The position numbers and the translations under genes were made by a program. A stretch of DNA of 16,119 bases from Gammaproteobacteria bacterium UBA7376 (GTDB lineage: Bacteria > Pseudomonadota > Gammaproteobacteria > Pseudomonadales > Azotimanducaceae), in contig DKNY01000033.1 in the NCBI GenBank assembly GCA_002470275.1, positions 40,715 through 56,833 on the forward strand, given 5' to 3'. Below the pieces are notes generated by a model that saw only the letters and a program-made list of their open reading frames with translations, was not told the origin of the DNA and ran no database searches. Of the stretch, positions 1-7,615 are shown in pieces (the first letter of the stretch is position 1; the number at the start of each line of letters is the position of its first letter).

Positions 1-722
1 AGCGCTTTATCGACTTCCGCGCCCGCCATCAGACCTGAGGAAAGCGCCTGCTCTGCTTCAATTCGCTCCCACATCAGATTGATTTCAGCCATTTCGTCTT
101 CCACCGATACGCGCATGGCGGCCATCGCTTCACGGTTGATACGAGACGCCTCAAAACCATCCTCTAAAGCATTGGTGTTTTCTTCAACCTTGGGCGCGAG
201 GTCTGTCAATCGATCCACTAAGTCTTGCTGTAGGGTTGCCAGTTTTTCCGTATCGATGCCGCTTTCCAGGAGCTGCTGGTTGCCCTGCAGCTCATGCTCA
301 TTAAACGCCATCTTTTCCTTGTTGATCTCCAATAGCGTCTTGAGAAGGTTGACGAAACCTTGGTTGAAATCCGCCAGCGCCGAGTTGATGGCAATCACCT
401 GGCGGTTGCTCTCGCAGCGCTGAATGAGGCAGTCCAGCTCCACCTCGTCCTGAAGGTTCTCTCTCACTTCTTCCGATAGCCCCAGCTTTTGGGCATGGGC
501 TTCTATCAAAACCCTTCGAGAGCGGAAAATATTCGTCGTATATTCGCTCATCAAGTTTCGATTTGCGCTAAACGCACTGAACATAATCTGCAGCCCGCTG
601 GTCACATTTTCCACAATGAGCGCCCGATGCGCGTGACTCATGGCTCGATTACCATTGACCGCCGACCCTAGCTCAAACAATTCAGGCCGATGATCTGCTG
701 CCTTCGATGTCGCCTCGTCCAT
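1..722 (-). CDS. Unknown helical coiled-coil protein, partial (C-terminus beyond window)
   Basis: Reading the minus strand from an ATG at 722 gives an uninterrupted frame of 240 codons that runs off the window at position 1, so the gene is real but incomplete. I do not recognise the family. The product has no signal peptide and no membrane segment. It is almost entirely predicted helix, rich in Glu, Gln, Leu and Asn, with heptad-like stretches such as LATLQQDLVDRLTDLAPKVE and an N-terminal block containing HRALIVENVTSGLQIMFSAF. It lies on the same strand as fliO, 117 bp downstream, in the place where fliP is usual in this gene order. The start is preceded by a G-rich run (727-732) rather than a classic GGAGG; an in-frame TTG four codons upstream is an alternative start. 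A weak sigma70-like promoter lies just upstream, so it may be separately transcribed. A structural or cytoskeletal-like role is possible, but function is unknown. Confidence 0.8.
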   Translation of the reverse strand, partial: MDEATSKAADHRPELFELGSAVNGNRAMSHAHRALIVENVTSGLQIMFSAFSANRNLMSEYTTNIFRSRRVLIEAHAQKLGLSEEVRENLQDEVELDCLIQRCESNRQVIAINSALADFNQGFVNLLKTLLEINKEKMAFNEHELQGNQQLLESGIDTEKLATLQQDLVDRLTDLAPKVEENTNALEDGFEASRINREAMAAMRVSVEDEMAEINLMWERIEAEQALSSGLMAGAEVDKA

Positions 723-739
723 GGCGCCCCCCAATTTTT

Positions 740-767
740 ATTATTTTGATTCGATGCCCCATCTTAA
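740..767 (-). promoter_or_regulatory. Possible sigma70-type promoter for the coiled-coil gene
   Basis: On the minus strand TTAAGA (762-767) and AATAAT (740-745) are separated by 16 bases, matching 4/6 and 5/6 of the -35 and -10 consensus. The predicted transcript start would lie only about 10 bases before the ATG at 722, which is short. No sigma28 or sigma54 promoter with correct spacing was found in 723-839, nor a convincing terminator after fliO. Confidence 0.25.
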
Positions 768-839
768 GCCGTTGCTTTCTGTCATTGGAAGTACCGAAGG
801 GCAATTAGGGGCCGCTGGGAAAAGCGTTAAGTCTGAGAA

Positions 840-1190
840 CTAATCCGAGGTTTTGAGTTCTTTATCGAGTACCGAGGCGAAAGCGCTGGAGCCGCCCGCC
901 TTGTCCTCTAGCGTCGTCGCTGTCGCCACGCCCTCATCGGCCAGGCTTTGAGTATCGAGTAGGGTGATCTGACTGGGCCCAATACCCAGAAGCAGCCTCT
1001 TCCCATCGTACTCCACGACCTGTAGCTGGTGTTTTGAGCTGAGTCGCTGGACGTTTAACACGCGAATGGACTGACCCGATACGCCGCCCAGCTTTACGCC
1101 CTTAACCTTTACAAACCAGAGGGTTGCCAGCAGCAACCCAATAACAAAGAGGAAGCTGAGCAGTGCCGAAAACAGCGGGGTGCTTTCCAT
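840..1190 (-). CDS. fliO: FliO, flagellar export-gate assembly protein
   Basis: FliO is a small membrane protein that helps assemble the FliP-containing export gate. The 116-residue product has one N-terminal membrane segment (about residues 8-26, SALLSFLFVIGLLLATLWF) followed by a basic KVKG stretch. A small cytoplasmic beta-rich domain follows, containing GQSIRVLNVQRLSSKHQL and GKRLLLGIGPSQITLLD, typical of the family. The open frame extends upstream to 1259, deep into fliN, but the Met at 1190 places the start 13 bases after the fliN stop, directly before the membrane segment, as in other FliO proteins. The Shine-Dalgarno sequence is poor, so translation may be coupled to fliN. It ends the recognisable flagellar run; fliP does not follow. 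Confidence 0.88.
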   Translation of the reverse strand: MESTPLFSALLSFLFVIGLLLATLWFVKVKGVKLGGVSGQSIRVLNVQRLSSKHQLQVVEYDGKRLLLGIGPSQITLLDTQSLADEGVATATTLEDKAGGSSAFASVLDKELKTSD

Positions 1191-1203
1191 TTGTTCGGGT
1201 CCG

Positions 1204-1545
1204 CTAGACCGGCTTGACGCGCTCAAGCGGGGCGACGATTTCAACCACGCTAATACCAAACTTGTCGCCCACCGTAACGATTTCGCACTTTGCGATAACG
1301 GTGTCGTTTACCTTGACGTCCATTAACTCACCCACCGATCTATCGAGCTCCAGGATGCTCCCCTGAGAAAGGCGCAACAGGTCACGCAGCTTAAGCTGAG
1401 TGGTGCCTACCTCGATGGTCAGGGTAATGGGAATGGCACGAATAACATCTTGGTCGATACCGCTTTCCGCACTGTCCTCACTAGGCGTGGTGTCAGTTTG
1501 CGCTGCAGGTTCCGCTTCAGGATTATTTTCTTCTGATTCACTCAT
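1204..1545 (-). CDS. fliN: FliN, flagellar motor switch (C-ring) protein
   Basis: FliN forms the lower C-ring with FliM and docks the FliH export complex. The 113-residue protein has an acidic, low-complexity N-terminal tail (about residues 1-32) and then the SpoA/FliN C-terminal domain. This shows the expected IPITLTIEVGTTQLKLRDLL, then GSILELDRSVGELMDVKVND, then GDKFGISVVEIV. Length is normal for the short FliN type. The start codon overlaps the fliM stop by 8 bases (ATGAGTGA), indicating translational coupling that would help fix the FliM:FliN ratio. Confidence 0.96.
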   Translation of the reverse strand: MSESEENNPEAEPAAQTDTTPSEDSAESGIDQDVIRAIPITLTIEVGTTQLKLRDLLRLSQGSILELDRSVGELMDVKVNDTVIAKCEIVTVGDKFGISVVEIVAPLERVKPV

Positions 1546-2539
1546 TTTCGTCTCTCGGCATTATGCTTTTGCTGATTTGCACGGCTACTTGGTTTCCCCG
1601 ACTACCGACGTCTGCCTTGTAGATCGGGAATCCGTTAACGCTTACCTCGGCATTCTCGGGAGGGCGGATGGGAATCCAATCGCCTACCTTAAGCTTTGAT
1701 AACTGATCCAAAGATATCGGAACATCCGCAGCTTTCACCACCACTTCCATGGGCACCTCATCGAGACTCTCACCCAGGGTCTTCGTCCAGTCCGCGTTTA
1801 ATTGATCGTCACCGGAGCTCGTCTGGACCCTCGACCGGAACACCTCCCGCACCAGCTTCAAACTCGCATAGGGGTGAACCACATCAATGTAGCCCAGGTC
1901 CTCTCCATCTCCGGCCGTCTCGAATCGGGTTTGAATCACCATATCCTCGTCGGCAGCGATATTCGCAAACACTGCGCTGATTTCCGAAGCGTTCAAGGAG
2001 CATTCAATGGCCATGAAGGGCGACCAAGCTTCACTCAGCGCATCAAAGACAACGCCACGGATTTTTTCGATTACCGCGTTTTCGGTTGGCGTGAATACTC
2101 TGCCCGGCGCCACGGAGGTCAAAGACTTGGGGGAACCCCCAAACCAGTTATCTAAGCAGCTGAAAATAACCTGGGAGTGGATAACGCAGAGGGATTCACC
2201 CCGCAGCGGATCGATTTTTGTGACGTTTACGGAAAGCGGCGGCTCCGTGGATTGAACGTAATCTATGTACTTAATAACCTTGGTTTTGCCAGGCTGGAGT
2301 CTGGCGCTGTAGCGCAGCTCATCGAGCAGCCCCGAGCGCATGAATCGATGCATCCGATCGTTGATCTGCTCCATGGCCGACATGTTTACGCCGACGCTCG
2401 TATCCTGGATCGTGAGATCGTGTGGCCTGGCTGCGGCACCCACATTATAGCCGTCACCGTCGAAGTCCCCGGACGCCACCATCTCCTCGATGGCCCGAAG
2501 TTCCTCTTCTGAAAGCAGCCGCTCTTTTTCGTCCGCCAT
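1538..2539 (-). CDS. fliM: FliM, flagellar motor switch protein
   Basis: FliM is the middle C-ring protein. It binds phosphorylated CheY through an N-terminal peptide, FliG through a CheC-like core, and FliN through its SpoA domain. The 333-residue product has the full architecture: N-terminal segment, core (about 40-250, with PLRGESLCVIHSQVIFSCLD), and SpoA domain (about 262-325, with LSKLKVGDWIPI). Two places differ from the family norm. The CheY-binding peptide, usually LSQxEIDALL, reads LLSEEELRAIEEM. The GGxG motif that contacts FliG reads FGGSPKS at 133-139, without the second conserved Gly. The start follows a short AAGG Shine-Dalgarno sequence, 26 bases after fliL. Confidence 0.96.
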   Translation of the reverse strand: MADEKERLLSEEELRAIEEMVASGDFDGDGYNVGAAARPHDLTIQDTSVGVNMSAMEQINDRMHRFMRSGLLDELRYSARLQPGKTKVIKYIDYVQSTEPPLSVNVTKIDPLRGESLCVIHSQVIFSCLDNWFGGSPKSLTSVAPGRVFTPTENAVIEKIRGVVFDALSEAWSPFMAIECSLNASEISAVFANIAADEDMVIQTRFETAGDGEDLGYIDVVHPYASLKLVREVFRSRVQTSSGDDQLNADWTKTLGESLDEVPMEVVVKAADVPISLDQLSKLKVGDWIPIRPPENAEVSVNGFPIYKADVGSRGNQVAVQISKSIMPRDENE

Positions 2540-2565
2540 GCCTTACTCGCTACTCGACCGACTTC

Positions 2566-3135
2566 TTATTGAACAACAAAGGCCGTGAAATACACTTCCT
2601 CTACCGCTGCGAACTTGAAAGCCTCAAACTTTTCAAGGACCTCATTAATAATCAAGGCCAAATCCTCCTGAAGATTTCGGCGGAAATCCGCTTCCACCAA
2701 CTCATCTTCACGCACCATTCTGAGACGATCTAGGATCGCAGCGCGGATAGCAAAGTCATGATCCGCGATGGCCGTAAGCACGCGATCGTCGTAATAGGTC
2801 ATGATAGCCAGAGAGACCTGCATAACTTTTCGCGATTGCGACACGTTGGCGATGAAGGGCGTTGGGAATGAATGATAGGCTGGCTTGAACTGCTCTTCTT
2901 CCGCCATTTCCTTGGTTACTTTCTCTGGTTCCTGCACCGCTTCCGTTTCTTCGATATCTGCTTCAAGTTCAGCAATAGCCTGCTCTGCGGCGTCTGCCTC
3001 AGCTTGGTCAAAGAATCCTGTGAAGAACAGCGCCCCCAGGGCCGAAAGCACGCCCACAAGCAACACGACCAGCACAATGAGGATGATCTTTACCAGACCA
3101 CCACCTGATTTAACTTCTTCTTCTACTTCAGCCAC
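2566..3135 (-). CDS. fliL: FliL, flagellar basal-body-associated membrane protein
   Basis: FliL is an inner-membrane protein with a periplasmic stomatin-like domain; it surrounds the stators and supports torque. The 189-residue product has a short acidic cytoplasmic N-terminus and a single membrane anchor (about residues 14-38, LVKIILIVLVVLLVGVLSAL). A Glu/Ala-rich linker follows (about 43-80), and then the conserved periplasmic domain (TPFIANVSQSRKVMQVSLAI ... EEVYFTAFVVQ). The start is GTG, supported by GGGAG six to seven bases upstream; no better ATG precedes it. It lies 27 bases after fliK and 26 before fliM, in one operon. Confidence 0.95.
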   Translation of the reverse strand: MAEVEEEVKSGGGLVKIILIVLVVLLVGVLSALGALFFTGFFDQAEADAAEQAIAELEADIEETEAVQEPEKVTKEMAEEEQFKPAYHSFPTPFIANVSQSRKVMQVSLAIMTYYDDRVLTAIADHDFAIRAAILDRLRMVREDELVEADFRRNLQEDLALIINEVLEKFEAFKFAAVEEVYFTAFVVQ

Positions 3136-3162
3136 AACACACTCCCATTTTGCGCGTCAAGT

Positions 3163-4731
3163 CTAAACAAAAACGTCCAAGCCATCGCGGAGTATGTTAT
3201 CGCTTCCGCCGCCACCCACGCCTTCGCTACCAAATACGTCTGAGGTCAAATCGAGCATGACCTCGATTTCTTCCGCCTCTTTCGTATCAGAATCAGAACC
3301 GGATGTGCCCGCATCCTGCTCTGCGAGATCAATATTAACCGACTCTGCCTGAGAATAGAGAGATTCAAGCGCCATTCTCAGTCGTGGCAGTGAATCTGTC
3401 AGCAGCTGCCGAACATTAGCATCATTCGCTGCAATCTGGCCTTCTATACTCTGTTCTCTGACCTCTAAATTAATCCCTACGGGCCCTAGGGACGCCGGAT
3501 TGAGGTTAAGGCGAACATTCCACGAGCCTTGCTTCATGGCCAAGGCCAATTTTTGCCCCAGGACTTCTCCAAATTTGTCCGCCCAGGCCTGATAGGGCTG
3601 CATGCGGGCCTGCATCAAAGCCGGGTCATTGGCCGCCATCAAATCTACCAGAGACGCTGGAGCGGCCTGACTCGCCGCGGTCGGCATTATGACCGGCGCA
3701 CCAAGCCCCGCTGAAGGGGTGGGGTTCGGGGCAGACACATTAACTTGCTCTGCTGGAGCCGCCGCCTCGCCAGCCGTCACCTGAGACGGCCCAGAAACTG
3801 TGGCCAGCTGCAAATCGCGTAAACCCTGACCAATCTTCGCAGACAGAAGCTGCAAATCTTGCTTCACCTTCCCTTCAGACTCGGCACGCTCAAGACGAGC
3901 GAGCATATCTCCGCTCTCTTTCCCGATCTCTGATTTTGAACCCTCTAGCGTTGGCTCCGGACGCCCGCCGTCGCTGCCTAGGCTTCGCCTGCGCTGATTC
4001 ATCATCGCGTCAACGTTGACCACTGGCGCCGTAGGATTTGTCATACCGCCGACCCGGTTTTCCGTTGAATTCTTTTGTTCGGTACTCTCACCCGGGGTTA
4101 ACCCTTGGGTCTGCCACCATCGCTGTGTGTTCGTGGGATTAAAAATTCTGCCTGAGCTTTCGCCCTCCGGTCCCGTCCGGAGGTTGCTTTCGGGTAGCAG
4201 GCCATCAAGCATGGCCTGGGATCTTGAGGCATCACCGCTCAGGGGGGGAATGCCCGTCTCAGCCTTTCCCAGGGTTTCCAGACCTCCCTGGCCTGGTTGT
4301 TGGATACCGCCCAGCGAACCAGGGTTGATCCCTTGGCTACGGGCAAACTCCGTCAGGCTCTGTTCACTCACCATGGGATTGGCGGTGGTCAAAATCACTC
4401 TGCCAACGCTCAGGGCACGAGAATGAACGGAAAGGGCTGGCAACCCGTTGCCGCTCGAATCGCCGCCAGGCAACGTAAATGGCACATCAGCGCGCCAATC
4501 CGCCTGGTCGTCCTGGCCAGATTTGCCGGCCACCGCAGGGTCACCGGTACGCCCTGCGTCCTCGTCTTGAGTCAGGCTGGAACCCTGTGGACCACCCTGC
4601 TCCTGAGTAAAAATCTCTCTAAAATCAGAGGCTTGGTTCGGATTAGCCGCGCCGCCCGGAGTCGCCTCCGAGTCTTGCGTCGAACCCTGCTGCGGTGTCC
4701 CGGTAACAAAGGACAAAAAATGTTCTGACAT
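3163..4731 (-). CDS. fliK: FliK, flagellar hook-length control protein
   Basis: FliK is a secreted molecular ruler that measures the hook and switches export specificity. The 522-residue product shows the usual design. There is a long, poorly conserved, disordered N-terminal two thirds rich in Gly, Ser, Gln, Pro and Glu. Then comes a compact Flg_hook domain (about residues 394-473) with WNVRLNLNPASLGPVGINLE and the Gln/Asn-rich continuation EGQIAANDANVRQLL. The last 49 residues form an acidic, Gly-rich tail. The Shine-Dalgarno sequence is weak (AGAAG). The gene begins a separate transcription unit: a near-consensus sigma54 promoter lies about 40 bases upstream of its ATG, so fliKLMNO can be expressed independently of fliE-J. 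Confidence 0.93.
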   Translation of the reverse strand: MSEHFLSFVTGTPQQGSTQDSEATPGGAANPNQASDFREIFTQEQGGPQGSSLTQDEDAGRTGDPAVAGKSGQDDQADWRADVPFTLPGGDSSGNGLPALSVHSRALSVGRVILTTANPMVSEQSLTEFARSQGINPGSLGGIQQPGQGGLETLGKAETGIPPLSGDASRSQAMLDGLLPESNLRTGPEGESSGRIFNPTNTQRWWQTQGLTPGESTEQKNSTENRVGGMTNPTAPVVNVDAMMNQRRRSLGSDGGRPEPTLEGSKSEIGKESGDMLARLERAESEGKVKQDLQLLSAKIGQGLRDLQLATVSGPSQVTAGEAAAPAEQVNVSAPNPTPSAGLGAPVIMPTAASQAAPASLVDLMAANDPALMQARMQPYQAWADKFGEVLGQKLALAMKQGSWNVRLNLNPASLGPVGINLEVREQSIEGQIAANDANVRQLLTDSLPRLRMALESLYSQAESVNIDLAEQDAGTSGSDSDTKEAEEIEVMLDLTSDVFGSEGVGGGGSDNILRDGLDVFV

Positions 4732-4769
4732 AACTGCTTCTGTGGATGAGGTTCAATTACCCAACCTTG

Positions 4770-4785
4770 AGCAATTTACGTGCCA
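4770..4785 (-). promoter_or_regulatory. Sigma54 (RpoN) promoter upstream of fliK
   Basis: The minus strand reads TGGCACGTAAATTGCT, matching the RpoN -24/-12 consensus TGGCACG-N4-TTGCW throughout, with the exact GG-N10-GC spacing. The predicted start of transcription is near 4760, about 29 bases before the fliK ATG. It lies in the only long gap (118 bp) of the structural cluster. Known practice in Vibrio and Pseudomonas places such operons under the FleQ/FleR enhancer-binding proteins; that these particular proteins act here is inference. Confidence 0.88.
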
Positions 4786-4821
4786 GACTCCGCGCCCGGG
4801 ATAAACAATCCTAAACGACTC

Positions 4822-4835
4822 GAGGGACCGCCCTC
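4822..4835 (-). other. Short perfect hairpin between fliJ and fliK
   Basis: GAGGG and CCCTC pair around a CGGT tetraloop, 14-27 bases after the fliJ stop and upstream of the sigma54 promoter. The stem is GC-rich but no U-tract follows directly, so it is at best a weak or Rho-assisted terminator, or an RNA-stabilising 3' end of the fliE-J transcript. Confidence 0.3.
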
Positions 4836-4849
4836 TTCATATCGCCAGG

Positions 4850-5311
4850 CTACCCCAGTTTACGCTGGCCGAAACGCTGCAGGGCCAGCATGTCGGTACT
4901 GCGTTGTTCTGCCCGATCGCTAACCTTCGTCATTTCATCCTGCGCCCGCTTGCCCAGCGCTTCGAACTTCAGGCGCTGAGCACTCAGCGCCTGAAACTTT
5001 TGCCTAATGCCCTGCTGTTGCTGATGGAGCGCGACAAGTTCATGTCCCAACGTTTGACTCGCCATATCCAGTTGGTTCAAAAATCGCCGCACCTGCGTGG
5101 TGCTGTTAATGTCATGCTCTGCCTGCTGCAGCGTGGACAGTTTGTCCGAATACTCTGCCTTCAGGCGGGCAATGCGCTCTTTCTCAGATCGAACCGCTTC
5201 GACTTTCTTGCGTGCTTCAACCAACGCTTTTTGGGCTTCATTAACCTGGGAGATCACCCCCTCGGTCAAAATATCCCACCGCTTAATGGAGGCTCTTAAC
5301 TGCTCAGACAT
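4850..5311 (-). CDS. fliJ: FliJ, flagellar export chaperone/ATPase stalk
   Basis: FliJ is the coiled-coil stalk that sits in the FliI ATPase ring and links it to the FlhA export gate. The 153-residue product is a long two-helix coiled coil with heptads (VEAVRSEKERIARLKAEYSD; QQQQGIRQKFQALSAQRLKF). The size is normal for the family. The frame is open to 5347, but the Met at 5311 is preferred: it has a GGGAG Shine-Dalgarno sequence about 8 bases upstream and overlaps the fliI stop by 8 bases (ATGTCTGA), like the fliM/fliN junction. The upstream alternative would add twelve residues not expected in FliJ. Confidence 0.9.
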   Translation of the reverse strand: MSEQLRASIKRWDILTEGVISQVNEAQKALVEARKKVEAVRSEKERIARLKAEYSDKLSTLQQAEHDINSTTQVRRFLNQLDMASQTLGHELVALHQQQQGIRQKFQALSAQRLKFEALGKRAQDEMTKVSDRAEQRSTDMLALQRFGQRKLG

Positions 5312-6674
5312 GTAAACACTCCCGCATACCCGAAATAGATTCTTCAAAAGTTGAAAGTTCGTCCATTGGCTGACGGAGAAAGGCCTCCATGCGGCCTCTC
5401 AAAGCAATGGCTCGGTCAAGGTCAGGATTGGTGCCCATTTCGTATGCACCGACCTGAATCAAGTCTAGATTCTGTTGATAAAGGGTCCACAGCCGTCTGA
5501 ACGTGTTCGCCTGATCCAGATCATCTGAATCCGCAAGGGTCGGCATCAGCCGCGAAATAGAACCGGCCAGATCAATCGCTGGATAGTGAGCCGCGTCGGC
5601 CAGGGCACGACTGAGCACCACCTGGCCATCTAGGGAGGCACGCGCCAGATCAACAATGGGGTCGTTCAAGTCGTCCCCCTCAGCGAGCAGCGTATACAGG
5701 GCGGTAACGGTTCCCTCCCCGCGCTTGCCGGTGCCCGTGCGTTCTATCAGATTGGGAAGCAAACTAAAGACAGAGGGTGGATAACCCTTCGAAGTCGGTG
5801 GCTCTCCAATAGCCAGGCCGATCTCTCTCTGAGCGTGAGCAACCCGCGTGAGACTATCAACAAGCAGCAAGACATCCTTGCCCCGGGCGCGAAAATATTC
5901 GGCATATAGATGCGCCAATTCCGTAGCGCGCAGGCGCAGTAGCGGCGCATTGTCGGCCGGCGCGGCGACGACAACCGCGTGCTGCATGCCCTCCACGCCT
6001 AAAATTTGCTCAATGAATTCTTTGACTTCACGGCCCCGCTCACCGATGAGGCCAATGACTACCACGTCAGCGCTGGTGAACTTGGTCAACATTCCGAGCA
6101 GGACGCTCTTACCCACACCGGAGCCAGCGATCAGGCCAAGCCTTTGACCGCAGCCCGCCGTGAGTAGGGCATTTATAGCCTTAACCCCTACATCTAGAAC
6201 CTTGGTGATGGGCTCCCGCTGCATGGGGTTGGTCGTTTCGCCCTGCAAACCGCGGGACTCATGACATTCGATCTCAGAAAGGCCATCCAGCGGCGTGCCT
6301 AGCGCGTCTACGACTCTGCCCAGCAGGGCCTCGCCGACGCCAGCGCTGTCTGTCTCGGAGAGCAAAAAGACCCGTGCGCCCGCCTGGAGCCCGGTGGCCT
6401 CCCAGAGGGGCATTAAATAGATGGTGTCGCCCTGGAAACCAACGACCTGAGCATCAACGTAAGCGGCTCTTGGATCACTTTCAGCGACGGCTTCCCGTTC
6501 TGGCTTCATGATGCGACAAATCGCGCCGACGGTGGCGGTAATGCCCTTGGCCTCAATGGTTAGGCCGACGATTCGAGTCAGCACGCCATATTTTCGCACT
6601 GGAGGACAGGCCAACCTAGGCAGCACGTCGTCCACATGCTGGCGAAAGCTCGGGGTTTCTGGTGCTGCGTTCAT
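5304..6674 (-). CDS. fliI: FliI, flagellum-specific export ATPase
   Basis: FliI is the hexameric ATPase of the flagellar type III export apparatus, related to the F1 beta subunit. The 456-residue product has the N-terminal beta-barrel (about 1-100) and the catalytic domain. The Walker A motif is GSGVGKS at 184-190, GERGREV lies at 211-217, and Walker B is VLLLVDS at 268-274. The type III ATPase signature GYPPSVFSLLPNLIERTG follows at 297-314. The C-terminal helical domain is complete. All catalytic motifs are intact and length is normal. Its ATG overlaps the fliH stop by four bases (ATGA) and its stop overlaps fliJ, so fliHIJ are translationally coupled, fitting their joint complex. Confidence 0.98.
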   Translation of the reverse strand: MNAAPETPSFRQHVDDVLPRLACPPVRKYGVLTRIVGLTIEAKGITATVGAICRIMKPEREAVAESDPRAAYVDAQVVGFQGDTIYLMPLWEATGLQAGARVFLLSETDSAGVGEALLGRVVDALGTPLDGLSEIECHESRGLQGETTNPMQREPITKVLDVGVKAINALLTAGCGQRLGLIAGSGVGKSVLLGMLTKFTSADVVVIGLIGERGREVKEFIEQILGVEGMQHAVVVAAPADNAPLLRLRATELAHLYAEYFRARGKDVLLLVDSLTRVAHAQREIGLAIGEPPTSKGYPPSVFSLLPNLIERTGTGKRGEGTVTALYTLLAEGDDLNDPIVDLARASLDGQVVLSRALADAAHYPAIDLAGSISRLMPTLADSDDLDQANTFRRLWTLYQQNLDLIQVGAYEMGTNPDLDRAIALRGRMEAFLRQPMDELSTFEESISGMRECLHV

Positions 6675-7615
6675 TCTTCAGGTGCCTGAAAAAAGACATC
6701 GTCGACTTCCGAAAAATCTCCGCTGATCACCAGACCCTCTTGGTCTACGGTTGTCTCCGGAGGCATCTCTTCTGGCACGCTGGGTGCTAGGGCGCTACTG
6801 GCCACTGGCCTATACAGCTGGGCAGCCAGGGCATCGATGCGGCTTTCCAATAGCTCCTCGATACTCGTGTCCTGTACCGTCAGCCGAACGCTTCCCGGCG
6901 CAAGCCGGTTATCGAGTAAAATTTGGTGCTCGCTGAAGAGTTGATTCAGAGGTTCAACGTTCAGCTTGTCGTACCAGGCCTCACCCACATGTATCACAAT
7001 CTCGCACAGCTGGAGTGGGTCCACCTCAGCGATGCAGTCCTCAATGAAGGTTTTCACCAAGTCATCGTTCAACGTCAGCTCAGCCTTGGCTATCCGCTCG
7101 GCCAAGGCCACCGACAAATCCTTTAAAGGATCGTATAGGTTTTGATGGGTCACCAGGTTGTCACTAATGGTGGCCATAAACTGTGCCATTTCGTCCATCA
7201 CGGTGACTCGGAGCTGATCTAGATCTTGCCCGGATTCTTGCTCAAACATCAGCTTGGCTTCTGCCTGGCCCTGGGCCTGTCCTTCGGCGAAGGCCTTGGC
7301 CTTGGCCTGTGCCAGCTCGCTTTGCTGCGCCTCTAGCTGCTGCTCAAGGGCGGCGATCTGTTCATCCCAGGCATCCGTTGCTGGGACCTCCGCAGCCGGA
7401 GTTTCGGGTGCGTGTTCTGGTTCGATGTCGTCCACGGTCTCTTCAGTAGGGACATTTCGGACATACTGATCCAGCGGCAGCGCCCGAAAACGGTCTTGCT
7501 GGGCGACGGCTGGATTCGCGAGTAAGCGCGAGGAAGCAAAGCGCCCGACTTCACCTCGGGTCGCGCTCTCATCCACCACCCAGGGGGCTTTTGCCTTAGA
7601 CAAAGTCGCCTCCAT
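6671..7615 (-). CDS. fliH: FliH, flagellar export ATPase regulator
   Basis: FliH dimers bind and restrain FliI and tether it to the C-ring through FliN. The 314-residue product has a variable N-terminal region and then a coiled coil (EQIAALEQQLEAQQSELAQA). A small-residue heptad of the AxxxGxxxGxxxA kind (AFAEGQAQGQAEA) follows, typical of FliH, and then the conserved C-terminal domain (LALAERIAKAEL-like LSVALAERIAKAELTL through GSVRLTVQDTSIEELLESRI). The frame is open to 7696, but that start would overlap fliG by about 100 bases. I give the ATG at 7615 (20-base overlap with fliG). A TTG at 7603 has a much better Shine-Dalgarno sequence and may be the true start. Confidence 0.9.
   Translation of the reverse strand: MEATLSKAKAPWVVDESATRGEVGRFASSRLLANPAVAQQDRFRALPLDQYVRNVPTEETVDDIEPEHAPETPAAEVPATDAWDEQIAALEQQLEAQQSELAQAKAKAFAEGQAQGQAEAKLMFEQESGQDLDQLRVTVMDEMAQFMATISDNLVTHQNLYDPLKDLSVALAERIAKAELTLNDDLVKTFIEDCIAEVDPLQLCEIVIHVGEAWYDKLNVEPLNQLFSEHQILLDNRLAPGSVRLTVQDTSIEELLESRIDALAAQLYRPVASSALAPSVPEEMPPETTVDQEGLVISGDFSEVDDVFFQAPEE

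Noticed and set aside
800..818. Sigma54-like element on the minus strand after fliO (CGGCCCCTAATTGC)
   Set aside because: The GG to GC spacing is 9 rather than 10 and the -24 half is poor; RpoN promoters do not tolerate this spacing well.
1191..1259. Upstream start of FliO at 1259
   Set aside because: It lies inside fliN and would put 23 Ser/Arg-rich residues before the membrane segment; the 1190 Met is the natural start.
4016..4728. Plus-strand open frames opposite fliK, and similar frames opposite the other flagellar genes
   Set aside because: They are antisense shadows of well-supported conserved genes, with low-complexity Ser/Arg/Pro-rich translations and no recognisable domains.
5304..5347. 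Upstream start of FliJ at 5347
   Set aside because: Adds twelve residues translated from within fliI; the 5311 ATG has GGGAG and the 8-base overlap.
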